Part shown: in pieces, positions 35,646 to 45,092 of the stretch | Numbering within the stretch: position 1 is the stretch's first letter | Layout: every line of letters starts with the position of its first letter | From: Oceanicola sp. 22II-s10i | GTDB taxonomy: Bacteria; Pseudomonadota; Alphaproteobacteria; Rhodobacterales; Rhodobacteraceae | Assembly (NCBI RefSeq): GCF_002210105.1 | Contig: NZ_AQQU01000003.1 | Coordinates: 186,001-250,000 of the forward strand | DNA: 64,000 bases | Reading direction: 5' to 3' | The notes under the pieces: model-generated | The model's database searches: none | Told to the model about the DNA's origin: nothing | What the model saw: the letters and a program-made list of their open reading frames with translations, nothing else | Program-made: the position numbers and the translations under genes

Positions 35646-36896
35646 TCAGTAGATGACGATCCGCGTCTCGGCGCGGAGCTGTTCCAGCAGGGTGGCGCCA
35701 TAGCTTTCCAGCTTGGCGTTCTGCAGCTGCGCGCGCAGTTCCTCGCGGTCCACGCCCTCGGCGGCCTCGGTGTTGCGCTTGCACAGCATCAGGAACACCA
35801 GCGTCTGCCCGTTGGAGCGGGTCAGCGCGGTCGAGACCTCGTTGGTGTCCAGCTTGGCCAGTTCGTAGGCGACATCTGTCGGGATCTCGCCCAGGGCCTT
35901 TTCGCCCCGGTCCAGAACGCTCGGCGGCTGGCCCTTGGCGACGCCGTAGAGATCGTCACAGGTGTCCACGGTGTTGCGCAGCTTGGCGGCCTCGGCCAGC
36001 GTGGCCTCGCTGCGGCCCCCGGCAAGGTAATAGGCGGCATAGTCGATTCCGGTCACCTTGCGCGGCTTGAACTCGCCTTCCTCGATGGCGCGCAGCTGGA
36101 ACAGCGCGATGGCGCCGGGGATGGTCAGCGGGCTGGAAACCTCGCCGACCTTCAGCCCGAGGATGACCTGCCGCAGCGCGGGCGGCATGTCGGGCACGTT
36201 CATCCAGTTGACGCGGCCACCGGACCGGCCCGAAGGCGCGGCGGAATACTCACGCGCGGCGGCGGCGAAGCCTTCCAAGGTGGTGATCCGGGCGATCTGG
36301 CTGGCGATGGCCTGTGCCTGACCCTCCTGTCCCGGCGGGGTCGGGATGAAGATCTCGGAAATCAGCACGCGCACGTTGTCGCCCGAGCCCGAGGTGGTCA
36401 GCACCTGGTCGATGTCGCGGTCGGTGATGTCCACCAGACGGCCATAGCGGCCACGGACGACCTTGCGCCACAGCAGGCCGGCGCGGACGAAATCGTCGAA
36501 AGTCTGTTCGGCCACGCCCGCGCCGGCCAGCGCCTGCACGAACTGTTCCGAGGTCAGGTTGGCACGCGCCGCGAATTCCGTCTTGCCGGTCGCCAGCTCG
36601 CCCTCTTCCAGCTCGGCCCCGACCTGCCGGGCCGCTTCCAGCCGCAGGCGGTCGTCGATCAGCTGCTGCTGCGCGATTTCCTCGGGATCGCCGGGGGCGT
36701 TCAGGACTTCCAGCAGGCGCACGCGCTGCTGGAACTCGAACTGGGTCACGACCTCGTCCCCGACCTTGATGGCGGGGGCGAACAGGCCCTGCGCGGAAAC
36801 GTTGCCCGCAGCCAGGGTCAGGACTAGCGCCAGGACTGCGCCGATGAATCGGGAGACATGAAATCGTGTCGTGGTCATCTGTGCTCGATACGTCAT
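35646..36896 (-). CDS. surA: periplasmic peptidyl-prolyl isomerase/chaperone SurA
   Basis: Chaperone for outer-membrane proteins. The 416-residue protein has a signal peptide ending at about NVSAQ. A SurA N-terminal chaperone domain follows ([20 protein letters not shown]), then one parvulin domain ([16 protein letters not shown] to [10 protein letters not shown]) and a C-terminal helix region. Only one recognisable isomerase domain is present, against two in E. coli. The start at 36896 overlaps the lptD stop by four bases; the ATG at 36878 is an alternative giving a shorter signal peptide. Fits its neighbour LptD, a known SurA client. Confidence 0.9.
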   Translation of the reverse strand: MTYRAQMTTTRFHVSRFIGAVLALVLTLAAGNVSAQGLFAPAIKVGDEVVTQFEFQQRVRLLEVLNAPGDPEEIAQQQLIDDRLRLEAARQVGAELEEGELATGKTEFAARANLTSEQFVQALAGAGVAEQTFDDFVRAGLLWRKVVRGRYGRLVDITDRDIDQVLTTSGSGDNVRVLISEIFIPTPPGQEGQAQAIASQIARITTLEGFAAAAREYSAAPSGRSGGRVNWMNVPDMPPALRQVILGLKVGEVSSPLTIPGAIALFQLRAIEEGEFKPRKVTGIDYAAYYLAGGRSEATLAEAAKLRNTVDTCDDLYGVAKGQPPSVLDRGEKALGEIPTDVAYELAKLDTNEVSTALTRSNGQTLVFLMLCKRNTEAAEGVDREELRAQLQNAKLESYGATLLEQLRAETRIVIY

Positions 36897-39058
36897 TTGC
36901 AGGTCCGGGTGAAGCGCTGGCCGCCGGCCTTGGCTGAAAAGCCGCGCAGCCCGATGGAAAAGCTGAACTCGGTCGATGGCTGGACGATAGTGGAAGAGGT
37001 GAAGCGGCGCGAGGCCGAAAACTCCATCTCGACGCACTCGTTGATATAGGCGATCCCGAAGCCTGCCTCGGCGGTGGCATCGGCCAGCAGGTCATAGCGC
37101 CAGCTCGCGCTAAGCAGGACGTTCTCGGTCACGCGGAAGGTGCTGTCGATCGACCATTCCGACAGCGTGTCGGGCCGGTTTTCCTGCGGATCGTCGTCCA
37201 GCCACAGGTAACTCGCCCCGATCGCGACCTTGGGCGTGATCCAGCTGGCCCGCGCTTCGGCCTTGGTCAGGTCGCGGCGGTCGCGGAAAATTGCACGGGC
37301 GGTGAACGCCAGATTCTCGGGCGAGGTGATCTGACCGGCTACCAGCAGGTCCGAACTCCGCCCCGACAGGCCCGAGGACAGGTGGAAATCGCCGTCGTTG
37401 TCCTCGCGCACGATCTGGCCCAGCGTCACGCGGTTCTGCCAGCCCGTGGCGGTGAAGCGCGACCAGTTCAGCCCGATCGCCGCCCGCCGCCCGCGTTCGC
37501 GCCGGTCGGTCGAGGGAAAGCGGGACATGGCCAGCAGGTTGCCCTCGTCGAACTCGACGCGGGTGCTTTCCTCGTTGGCGACCGTCAGGTCCTGCCCGCC
37601 GGTCCATGCGAACTGGGCCACCGGTTCGATGATGTTGACCGACCCGTCGCCGCCGCGCCGCGACCACGGCCAGCGCAGGGTGATGCCGGTGCGCGGCGCG
37701 ATGCCGGTGTCCGAGGCGGGCAGGGTGCTGTCCTGCCCGGTGCGGATCGCATCCACCGAGACGCCGAACTCCATCCCGAGCCGCAGCCCGAGCGGCAGCG
37801 TTTCCGTCCGGTGATAGGCCGCGTCGACGCTCAGCCGTCCCACGTCGCGCCCGTCCACGATCGTATCCGGATCCGGCCCGTCGGTGTCGCGGTCGGACCA
37901 GCGCAGATGGCTGTGCGCCTCGGCCCCCAGCCGGAACTCGCCCCCGAAGCGGGCGGGGAAGAACCGCCGTTCATAGGTGACGTTGCCGATGAAGGCCGGG
38001 ATCGTGTTGTTGTCCTCGTTCACCCGCAGGGTGCGGAAGCTGGTGATCGCGCCCCGGATGAACTCGTCGCGGCGGACCCGGATGACCGAGACCTCGCTGT
38101 CCAGCCGGTCCTTGTCGGAATAGTCGTATTCGGTCGGATAGGCCGCGTCGGTCGTGGCCTCGATGTCGAACTCGAGCCGGAAGTCGCGGGGCAGGCGGAA
38201 GCTGCCGCCGCCCGAGATGAAGCCACGGATGTCGCCGGGCCGGATGTCGTCGTCGCTGATCGCGCCGTTGAACTCGATCCGACCGGTGCGGAACGCCTGA
38301 CGATAGCGCGCCTCAAGCGTCCGGGTCCGGTCCGAGACATAGGGCGTCAGCGTCAGGTCGCGGCTTTGCCCGAGTGTGATGAAGTAGGGGACCTTGACCC
38401 CGGTCCCGGTTTCCGAGTTGCGGCGGAGCGAGGGGATCAGGAACCCGGTCGCGCGATCCTGCGTCGGGTCGGGAAAGCGCATCCGGGGCAGCCAGAAGAT
38501 CGGAATCCCGACCACCTCGAACCGGGCGTCTTCGAAATAGAGCTGCCGCTCGGTCTGGTCGTGGACCACCCGCCGCGCCCGGATCTGCCAGAGCGGCGGA
38601 GTGCCGTCATCGCAGACGTGGCAGGATGTCACCGTCGCCTTGTAGAGCTGGGTATAGCGCCCCTCGATCCGGTTCAGCTGGTACGAGGCGAGCTGCACCT
38701 GCTGGTCCAGCATCATCCGCGCCCCGCGCACCAGACCGTTGCGCAGGTCGGCGTCCAGAGCGGCGCTGTCGGCGATGATGACGGCGCGGCCGGTCTCCTC
38801 GGTCAGGACGATCGGGCCCTCGATATAGAGCTTGTCGCCAGTCCGGTCATAGACGATCCGCCGGGCCTGCAGGCGGGTGCCATCGCGCAGCGCCTCGACA
38901 TTGCCCGTCGCGACGACCCGGTTGCGCCCGTCCAGTTCCACCCGGTCGGCCACCAGCACCGCGCTGCCGCTCTGCGCCATGGCCGGACGGGGGCCGGCCG
39001 CGGCAAGCGCGGCGGCAATCCCGAGGGCGGCGAGGAGGGTGGTCAGGCGGCGGATCAT
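36893..39058 (-). CDS. lptD: LPS-assembly outer-membrane protein LptD
   Basis: Outer-membrane barrel that, with LptE, inserts lipopolysaccharide into the outer leaflet. The 721-residue precursor has a signal peptide ending about PRPAMAQ. An OstA-type periplasmic jellyroll follows (VLVADRVELDGRNRVVATGN) and then the long LptD barrel. Cysteines occur in SCHVCDDG, in NECVE and at the very end (RTCK), consistent with the disulfides that activate LptD. The start at 39058 has AGGAGG 9 bases upstream; the ATG nine bases earlier overlaps that site. It begins one base after the lptG stop. Confidence 0.94.
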   Translation of the reverse strand: MIRRLTTLLAALGIAAALAAAGPRPAMAQSGSAVLVADRVELDGRNRVVATGNVEALRDGTRLQARRIVYDRTGDKLYIEGPIVLTEETGRAVIIADSAALDADLRNGLVRGARMMLDQQVQLASYQLNRIEGRYTQLYKATVTSCHVCDDGTPPLWQIRARRVVHDQTERQLYFEDARFEVVGIPIFWLPRMRFPDPTQDRATGFLIPSLRRNSETGTGVKVPYFITLGQSRDLTLTPYVSDRTRTLEARYRQAFRTGRIEFNGAISDDDIRPGDIRGFISGGGSFRLPRDFRLEFDIEATTDAAYPTEYDYSDKDRLDSEVSVIRVRRDEFIRGAITSFRTLRVNEDNNTIPAFIGNVTYERRFFPARFGGEFRLGAEAHSHLRWSDRDTDGPDPDTIVDGRDVGRLSVDAAYHRTETLPLGLRLGMEFGVSVDAIRTGQDSTLPASDTGIAPRTGITLRWPWSRRGGDGSVNIIEPVAQFAWTGGQDLTVANEESTRVEFDEGNLLAMSRFPSTDRRERGRRAAIGLNWSRFTATGWQNRVTLGQIVREDNDGDFHLSSGLSGRSSDLLVAGQITSPENLAFTARAIFRDRRDLTKAEARASWITPKVAIGASYLWLDDDPQENRPDTLSEWSIDSTFRVTENVLLSASWRYDLLADATAEAGFGIAYINECVEMEFSASRRFTSSTIVQPSTEFSFSIGLRGFSAKAGGQRFTRTCK

Positions 39059-39059
39059 C

Positions 39060-40157
39060 TCATGCATCCTCCTGATGCAGGATGAGGCCGAGCGCAAGCA
39101 TCACCGCCGCAACTGGCGGAGTCCATGCGGCGACGATCAGCGGAACCTGCCCGTTTTCCCCGAGGATCTGGGCGAAGTTGCGGATGTAGTGCAGCGCGAA
39201 TCCCACAAGCACCGAGGCCAGCACCGCGATGCCCGTCCGCCCGCTGCGGATGTGGCGCATGGTGAAGGCGGCGGCGATCATCACCAGCGCGGTCAGGAAC
39301 ACCGGCCGCGCCAGTTCCGTCTGGAACCGCAGCAGGTGCCGCCGCGCGGTAAAACCCGCCTCTTCCAACGTGTCCGCATAGGCGGGCAGGTCCCAGACCG
39401 ACACGGTGAGCGGGCGGGAAAAGCCCTCGCGGATGCGGTCGACCGTCAGGGTGGAGGGCAGGGTCATCTCGGCCCGCACCACGACCTGCGCCTCGGGGTT
39501 GACCACGCCGTCGAAATTCCACTGCGTGACGTTGCGCAGCCGCCAGACCCCGCCGCCGAGGCGTGCGACCTCGGCCTCGATCCGCCCGGTCAGCCCGCCC
39601 TCGGGCGCATAGGTGTAGAAGGTCGCGCCGTGCAGCCGCGCGCCGTCCTCGTCGGCGCGGTCCGCGCGGATAACGGTCTGCCCCTCGGGGCCGCCCTGCC
39701 TGAGCCACAGCCCGTCCTGGCTGATCGACAGGGCGTCGGTGGTGCCGAAACGGTAGAAGTCGCGCAGCGCGGAATATTGCCGGGCGGTGGTCGCGACGAT
39801 CGGATTGATGACTGCCAGCGCCAGTATCCCGATGACCAGCATGGCCGCCATCGGCGCCAGCAGGCTGGTCAGCCCCGACCGCCCGGCCGCCCGGACCACG
39901 ACCATCTCGGACGAGCGGGCCAGCCCGAGATAGGTGGCCACGGTGGCCAGAATGGCGATCAGCGGCAGGATCTCGTAGATCGTCTCGGGCGCATGCAGCA
40001 GCGCCATCCTTACCGAATCCGCGAACCCGGCACTGGTGTCCGACAGGATGCGGATCTGTTCGATCAGCTCGATCAGTGCCGTCAGCAGGCACAGGAGCAG
40101 GGCCAGGACGCCGAAGGCGCGCAGGAACCGGCGGGCGAAATAGGCATGCAGCGTCAT
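39060..40157 (-). CDS. lptG: LPS export permease LptG
   Basis: Inner-membrane half of the LptB2FG transporter that extracts lipopolysaccharide. 365 residues: three N-terminal helices starting YFARRFLRAFGVLALLL, a periplasmic beta-jellyroll domain (about 130-260), and three C-terminal helices with the family motif FALHYIRNFAQILGENGQ. It overlaps lptF by four bases and is followed by lptD one base away. LptB and LptC are not encoded in the window. The ATG at 40157 is the only start that keeps the first helix. Confidence 0.94.
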   Translation of the reverse strand: MTLHAYFARRFLRAFGVLALLLCLLTALIELIEQIRILSDTSAGFADSVRMALLHAPETIYEILPLIAILATVATYLGLARSSEMVVVRAAGRSGLTSLLAPMAAMLVIGILALAVINPIVATTARQYSALRDFYRFGTTDALSISQDGLWLRQGGPEGQTVIRADRADEDGARLHGATFYTYAPEGGLTGRIEAEVARLGGGVWRLRNVTQWNFDGVVNPEAQVVVRAEMTLPSTLTVDRIREGFSRPLTVSVWDLPAYADTLEEAGFTARRHLLRFQTELARPVFLTALVMIAAAFTMRHIRSGRTGIAVLASVLVGFALHYIRNFAQILGENGQVPLIVAAWTPPVAAVMLALGLILHQEDA

Positions 40158-41299
40158 GCTGTCCGGGCCCCGCCGCCAGCCGGCGCGCGCCGTCGGCCCG
40201 TCCAGCCCAGAAACGCCGCCGTGATGGCCAGCCCCAGCACCAGCGGCGCATAGATCGCGGGCCACATGGCCGGGTCCCGCAGTGTCGCGGCGGCGGTGAT
40301 GTTCTCGGTCATCTTGACCAGCGCCAGCACCACGACGGCCAGCCCCATCTGCCGCCACGGCGCGAAGCGGCTGAAGCCGGCGTTCAGCATCACCGCGAAC
40401 CCGGCCAGCGCCGTCACCAGGCAGGCGAGGCTGTCGCGCACCCGCCCGTGGCCCTCGGCCAGCACGAAACCCGTCGTTTCGCCGGTCAGCACCGCGATCG
40501 CCGCCGGATCGCGCAGAAGCGTCGCCGTCGGCAGCGCCAGCACCGGGGTCTCGTCGCCGATGCCCATGTCGATCAGCCGGGTCAGATCATACGAAAAGTC
40601 CTGAAACCGGGTGGTCAGCAACCGCCCGCTCTCCGCGTCCAGCGACTGCGCCATTCCGCCCAGCATCACCAGCCGCGGCTGCGCCCCGGAGTCCGCCTCC
40701 GGCTCGGCCGTATTCACAAGGTAGGCCCGCGCGGCGGTGTAGGTCTCGGCATGATCGTCCGCACGCCGGTCCGACAGAAACACGTCGTGCAGCGTTCCAC
40801 TGTCGTCGATCCGCCGGATGTAGAACGTGACCCCCTGCACCGGGTGCAGGAACGTGCCCTCGCTCAGCAGCCGCGCCGCGACGTCCCGCGCAAGGCTGCG
40901 CTTCATGTCCGTCATCTCGCCCCGCGCCGAGGGCAGGACGACATGCACCAGCAGCGCCGCCCCCAGCGACACGGCCAGCCCGAACAGCACCACCGGCCGC
41001 GCCAGACGCCAGCCCGAGAAGCCCGCCGACTGCAGCACCAGCAGCTCGCTTTCCCCGTTCAGCCAGTTGGTCACGTAGACCACCGCGGCAAAGACCGCGA
41101 TCGGCAGGACGATGCCGATCACCTCGGGCAGCGACAGTGCGGAATAGCGCAGCACCAGCCCCGCGCTCTGGCCGTCGCCGATCAGCCGGTCGAACACCTG
41201 AACGGCGGTGTTGATCCAGTAGATGCCGACCAGCACGAGGGCGAAAAATCCAAACAGGCGCGCCAATTGCGACAGCATGTATCTGTCGAACCGTGTCAC
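40154..41299 (-). CDS. lptF: LPS export permease LptF
   Basis: Partner of LptG in the LPS ABC exporter. 381 residues: RFDRYMLSQLARLFGFFALVLVG first helix, the conserved cytoplasmic coupling segment ELLVLQSAGFSGWRLARPV, a periplasmic domain, and three C-terminal helices. The start is taken as GTG at 41299, preceded by GGGGA at a good distance; an ATG seven codons later is possible. It is the first gene of the lptF-lptG-lptD-surA-rsmA series and is divergent from pepA across a 160-bp spacer that should hold both promoters. Confidence 0.93.
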   Translation of the reverse strand: MTRFDRYMLSQLARLFGFFALVLVGIYWINTAVQVFDRLIGDGQSAGLVLRYSALSLPEVIGIVLPIAVFAAVVYVTNWLNGESELLVLQSAGFSGWRLARPVVLFGLAVSLGAALLVHVVLPSARGEMTDMKRSLARDVAARLLSEGTFLHPVQGVTFYIRRIDDSGTLHDVFLSDRRADDHAETYTAARAYLVNTAEPEADSGAQPRLVMLGGMAQSLDAESGRLLTTRFQDFSYDLTRLIDMGIGDETPVLALPTATLLRDPAAIAVLTGETTGFVLAEGHGRVRDSLACLVTALAGFAVMLNAGFSRFAPWRQMGLAVVVLALVKMTENITAAATLRDPAMWPAIYAPLVLGLAITAAFLGWTGRRRAPAGGGARTA

Positions 41300-41459
41300 C
41301 GCCCCTTGTCCCCTTCTCCGCGGGGGCACGTGCCTGTGCCGCCGCCTCACGGGGCGAAGCCTAGCCCAATCCCCGGCACGGGAAAACTGCTATCTGGCCA
41401 AACCGGGGGGGCGGCGCTAGCCTGCCCGGCGACACCCGATCACCCGACAGGAGCCCCCC

Positions 41460-42929
41460 TTGACCGACCCCGTTTCCGTAAGCTTCGCCGCCACCGACCT
41501 CGACGCCATCGCCACCGCCAAGGGGACCGTCGTCGTTCTCGCCGACGAGGAGGGCAGGACCGGTCCGGTCGGCCGCCGGGTGAACAAGCTGACGCGCGGC
41601 GCGCTGAACCGGCTGACGGAGAGCGAGGGCTTTGCCAAGGTCAAGACCGGCCAGACCCGGACCATCGCGATGCCCGTGGGGATGGAAGCCGAGACGCTGG
41701 TCGTCCTGCGCCTGCCCAAGAAGGCCACGCAGGACGAGGCCCGCCGCGCAGGCGGCGCCCTGGCCGCCACGCTCGGCACCGGCGGCCTGACGCTCTGCGC
41801 CGACAAGGCGCGGCGCGCCGGTGACATCGCCTTCGGCCTGATGCTGCGCGCCTATGCCTTCGACGCCCGCAAGACCGAAAAGGCCGATGCCAAGGGCGCC
41901 GTCACCGTCATGGTCGCCGATCCCGACGCCGCCGAGGCCGCATTCGCCGCGCCCCGCGCGCTGGCGGAGTCGGTGTTCTTCACCCGCGATCTGGTGAACG
42001 AACCCGCCAACGTCCTGACCACCACCGAATTCGCCGACCGGCTGCTGGCGATGAAGGACCTCGGGCTCAAGGTCGAGGTGCTGGAAGAGGCGGACATGGA
42101 AAAGCTTGGCATGAACGCGCTGCTGGCCGTCGGCATGGCCTCGGTTATGCCCTCCAAGGTCGTGGTCATGCAGTGGAACGGCGGCGGCGACGAGGCGCCG
42201 CTGGCGCTGATCGGCAAGGGCGTCGTCTTCGACACCGGCGGCATCTCCCTCAAGCCCGCGGGCGGGATGGAAGAGATGACGATGGACATGGGCGGCGCGG
42301 GCGTCGTCGCGGGCACCATGCGCGCACTGGCGCTGCGCAAGGCCAAGGCCAACGTGGTCGGCCTCGTCGGGCTGGTCGAGAACACGGTGGCGGGCAACGC
42401 CCAGCGTCCGGGCGACGTGGTCACGACGATGAAGGGCGACACGGTCGAGGTCATCAACACCGACGCCGAGGGCCGCATGGTTCTGTGCGACGTCATGTGG
42501 TACGCGCAGGACCGCTTCAAGCCCGCGGGCATGATCGACCTCGCCACCCTGACCGGGGCGATGATTATCGCGCTCGGACACGAACATGCGGGCATCTTCT
42601 CCAACGACGACGCCTTCTGCGGCGCGCTGCTCAAGGCGGCGGGGACCGAGGGCGAGGGGGCCTGGCGGATGCCGCTCGGCGACAAGTATGCCGAACAGCT
42701 GAAAAGCCGTATCGCCGACTGCAAGAACGTCGGCGGCCGTCCGGCGGGCTCGATCACCGCGGCGGAGTTCCTCAAACGGTTCGTCAAGGATGACACGCCG
42801 TGGTGTCACATCGACATCGCGGGCGTCGCGCTGAAGTCCGGGGACAGCCCGCTGTCGCCCAAGGGGGCGACCGGCTGGGGTGTTCTGACGCTCGACCGGC
42901 TGGTCGCGGACGGATACGAAAAGGGCTGA
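41460..42929 (+). CDS. pepA: leucyl aminopeptidase
   Basis: M17-family two-zinc aminopeptidase of 489 residues that releases N-terminal amino acids. The N-terminal regulatory domain is followed by the catalytic domain with GKGVVFDTGGISLKPAGGM, MDMGGAG and the signature NTDAEGRM. Metal ligands Lys, Asp, Asp and Glu are all in place. The start codon is TTG, with AGGAG 7 bases upstream; no ATG fits. The E. coli homologue also binds DNA in Xer recombination; that role cannot be judged here. holC follows after 3 bases. Confidence 0.95.
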   Translation: MTDPVSVSFAATDLDAIATAKGTVVVLADEEGRTGPVGRRVNKLTRGALNRLTESEGFAKVKTGQTRTIAMPVGMEAETLVVLRLPKKATQDEARRAGGALAATLGTGGLTLCADKARRAGDIAFGLMLRAYAFDARKTEKADAKGAVTVMVADPDAAEAAFAAPRALAESVFFTRDLVNEPANVLTTTEFADRLLAMKDLGLKVEVLEEADMEKLGMNALLAVGMASVMPSKVVVMQWNGGGDEAPLALIGKGVVFDTGGISLKPAGGMEEMTMDMGGAGVVAGTMRALALRKAKANVVGLVGLVENTVAGNAQRPGDVVTTMKGDTVEVINTDAEGRMVLCDVMWYAQDRFKPAGMIDLATLTGAMIIALGHEHAGIFSNDDAFCGALLKAAGTEGEGAWRMPLGDKYAEQLKSRIADCKNVGGRPAGSITAAEFLKRFVKDDTPWCHIDIAGVALKSGDSPLSPKGATGWGVLTLDRLVADGYEKG

Positions 42930-42932
42930 TCC

Positions 42933-43400
42933 TTGGGCGAGGCCTATTTCTACCACCTGACCCGCCAGCCGCTCGAGGCCGCGTTGCCCAAGCTGCTCGA
43001 GGCCGCGATGTCGCGCGGCTGGCGCGTCGCCGTGCGTGGCCGCAATCCGCGTTTCATCGACTGGCTGGACCAGAAGCTGTGGCAGGGCCCGGACGAGGGC
43101 TTCCTGCCGCATGGCCAGTCGGGCGGCCCCCACGATGCGCTGCAACCGGTCCTGCTGACCACGGCCCCGAAGGCCGCGAACAACGCCACCTGCGTCATGA
43201 GCGTCGAGGGCGCCGAGATCGCCCCGGACGAGGTCCGCGCGCTGGACCGCAGCTGCATCATCTTCGACGGGGCCGACCCGGCCGCGCTCGACCGCGCGCG
43301 CCAGCAGTGGCGCGACCTGACCGGCGCGGGCTGCGGCGCGCAATACTGGTCGGACGAAAGCGGCTCATGGGCCAAGAAGGCCGAAAAACCCGCCACCTGA
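42933..43400 (+). CDS. holC: DNA polymerase III chi subunit
   Basis: 155 residues. Chi links the clamp loader to single-strand binding protein. The family features are FYHLTRQPLEAALPKLLEAA at the N terminus, then LDQKLWQGPDEGFLPHG and FDGADPAALDRARQQW. The start codon is TTG at 42933, 3 bases after pepA stops, with AAGGG as ribosome site. The pepA-holC order is common in proteobacteria. Its 3' side carries repeat copy C. Confidence 0.93.
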   Translation: MGEAYFYHLTRQPLEAALPKLLEAAMSRGWRVAVRGRNPRFIDWLDQKLWQGPDEGFLPHGQSGGPHDALQPVLLTTAPKAANNATCVMSVEGAEIAPDEVRALDRSCIIFDGADPAALDRARQQWRDLTGAGCGAQYWSDESGSWAKKAEKPAT

Positions 43401-43433
43401 CCGCGTGCGCCGCCCGATGGTGTCTCTCGCAGG

Positions 43434-43507
43434 CCCCCTGCTTCTTCTGGTCAAAAATACCTCGGGGGAGGCGCGGCCCAACGGGCCGTGACGGGGGCAG
43501 AGCCCCC
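43434..43507 (+). repeat. repeated 3' element, copy C (downstream of holC)
   Basis: Starts 33 bases after the holC stop: CCCCC, TGCTTCTTCTGGT, CAAAAATACCTC, GGGGG (43434-43468). Two perfect hairpins follow: CGGCCC/GGGCCG with an AAC loop (43474-43488) and GGGGGC/GCCCCC with an AGA loop (43493-43507). The preceding bases CTCGCAGG are shared with copy D. It fills the convergent spacer before the di-haem cytochrome gene. Confidence 0.8.
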
Positions 43508-43538
43508 ATCGGCGCTCACCCCCGGACCGACGTCCCGG

Positions 43539-44429
43539 TCACTGAACCGCCGGCACCGCCTTCAGATAGGCCGCGATCGCCGCCCGGTCCTCGTCGCTCA
43601 GCCGCGCGGTGTTCTGAACCACTTCGGCCATCTCGCCGCCGACCACGTCGAATTCGGGCGTGAAGCCGGACTTGAGGTATTCCGCGATGTCGCCCTCGGA
43701 CCAGTCCAGCCCGCCCGGCGTGATGTTGGGGATCCGTCCTTCGCCCGACGGGCTCGCCGCGCCGCCGAGCCAGCTGCCCGTCTCCAGCCCGCCGAGCGCG
43801 TTGCGCGGGGTGTGGCATTCGGCGCAGTGGCCGAGCGCCTCGACCAGATACCGGCCACGCTGCAGTTCCGGCGACAGCTCGCCCTCAAGCACCCAGTCGT
43901 CCTTGAAGAACAGGAATTTCCACCCCCCCATGAGCCGCCGGATACTGAACGGCAGGCCGACGTCATGCGGCTGGCTCGGCGTGTCCGAGCCGGGCAGGGT
44001 GGTCAGGAAGGCGTGCAGGTCCGCGATGTCCTGCGGTTCTGCCTTCACGTAGGAGGTATAGGGGAAGGCTGGGTAATAATGCTGACCCTCTGGCCCCACG
44101 CCCGCCTGCATCGCATTGGCGAGGTCGGTGAGGCTCCACCCGCCGATGCCGTGATCCGGATCGGACGAGATGTTGGGCGCGTAGAAGGTGCCGAAGTCGG
44201 TCTTGAACGGCAGACCGCCCGCCAGTACCAGCCGGGCCTCCTCCGCCGCGCCGGGGACCGCGTGACACGCCGCGCAGCCGCCGGCATAGAACACGGCCTC
44301 GCCGTGTTCCGGATCGCCGGTCAGGCCATCGAACCGCGCCGCGTCGACGCCCTGCGGCCGCGTGATGAACCAGAACGCCGCGCCGCCGAGCAGCGCGAGG
44401 ATGAAGACGAGCCTGAGAAACCGATACAT
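43539..44429 (-). CDS. membrane-anchored di-haem cytochrome c
   Basis: 296 residues. An N-terminal helix (LRLVFILALLGGAAFWFI) anchors or exports the protein. Two cytochrome c domains follow with haem sites CAACH (52-56) and CAECH (203-207). Probable Met-type distal-ligand regions lie after each. The layout resembles the cytochrome subunits of alcohol and aldehyde dehydrogenases and other periplasmic electron carriers. No dehydrogenase gene is next to it. It lies 39 bases downstream of a cytochrome c' gene on the same strand, so the two are probably cotranscribed. Confidence 0.9.
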   Translation of the reverse strand: MYRFLRLVFILALLGGAAFWFITRPQGVDAARFDGLTGDPEHGEAVFYAGGCAACHAVPGAAEEARLVLAGGLPFKTDFGTFYAPNISSDPDHGIGGWSLTDLANAMQAGVGPEGQHYYPAFPYTSYVKAEPQDIADLHAFLTTLPGSDTPSQPHDVGLPFSIRRLMGGWKFLFFKDDWVLEGELSPELQRGRYLVEALGHCAECHTPRNALGGLETGSWLGGAASPSGEGRIPNITPGGLDWSEGDIAEYLKSGFTPEFDVVGGEMAEVVQNTARLSDEDRAAIAAYLKAVPAVQ

Positions 44430-44468
44430 CCGACCTCAGCCCTCCACGGCGCGACGTCTGGTCATCAT

Positions 44469-44945
44469 TCAGCTTTCCGGCGCGCGGTAAGCTTTGTGGC
44501 AGGCGCCACAGGCACCGCCGACACCGGCCATCGCACCCTGAAGCGCGGCCTGATCGTTGCCCGCCACTTCGGCCATCGTCGCGGTGGCTTCGGTCAGGGC
44601 CATCGCCTTGGCGCCGACGTCTTCCATGTTTTCCCAGATCGCGGGCAGGGCGCGGGTGCCCTCGACCGACCCGTTGTCCGACCCCTGCGGCCACAGCGAC
44701 ATCTGGTTCATCGAAGCCAACGCATGAAGGTTCTCGGCTGCCGCCTTGGCCGCGTCCGCGTTGTATTCCACGTCGCCCTTGGCCATCGCACCAAGCTGGC
44801 CGAGGTTGTAGGCGTAGAGATCCATCACCGCCTTGCGGGCCTTCACCGCGCCGGCGATTGCCGGGTCCGCGTGGCTTGCACCGATAGCCGCCCCGCCGAC
44901 ACCAAGCGCGGCCATAGCGGCCAACGCCATACCAAGTTTCTTCAT
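44469..44945 (-). CDS. cytochrome c' (c-556 type)
   Basis: 158 residues with a signal peptide (to about residue 23). The mature protein is a helical bundle with one C-terminal haem site, CGACHKAYR (Cys146-His150), the mark of cytochrome c'. Such proteins bind NO or carry electrons in the periplasm. The upstream helix ALPAIWENMEDV is typical. It is the first gene of a two-cytochrome unit. Its upstream region contains short palindromes (45013-45068). Confidence 0.9.
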   Translation of the reverse strand: MKKLGMALAAMAALGVGGAAIGASHADPAIAGAVKARKAVMDLYAYNLGQLGAMAKGDVEYNADAAKAAAENLHALASMNQMSLWPQGSDNGSVEGTRALPAIWENMEDVGAKAMALTEATATMAEVAGNDQAALQGAMAGVGGACGACHKAYRAPES

Positions 44946-45012
44946 ATCCTAGCTCCCTGTGCTTGGAATTTTCGTATCCTACTTCTAGCAAGCGGAGCGT
45001 GTCGCACCGCTG

Positions 45013-45068
45013 ACGAATTCGTGAGCCTTTCCGACACAGCTGAACACGGAGTGTGCATGCGCGCACAC
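45013..45068. promoter_or_regulatory. palindromes upstream of the cytochrome c' gene
   Basis: Two perfect inverted repeats lie in the spacer: ACGAATTCGT (45013-45022) and GTGTGC, six bases, GCACAC (45051-45068). The first is about 70 bases before the cytochrome c' start and could be an operator. The second lies 25 bases after the stop of the small membrane-protein gene and might instead end that transcript, though no T run follows. Confidence 0.3.
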
Positions 45069-45092
45069 AATGCCCGCTTCTCGTGCACAGCT

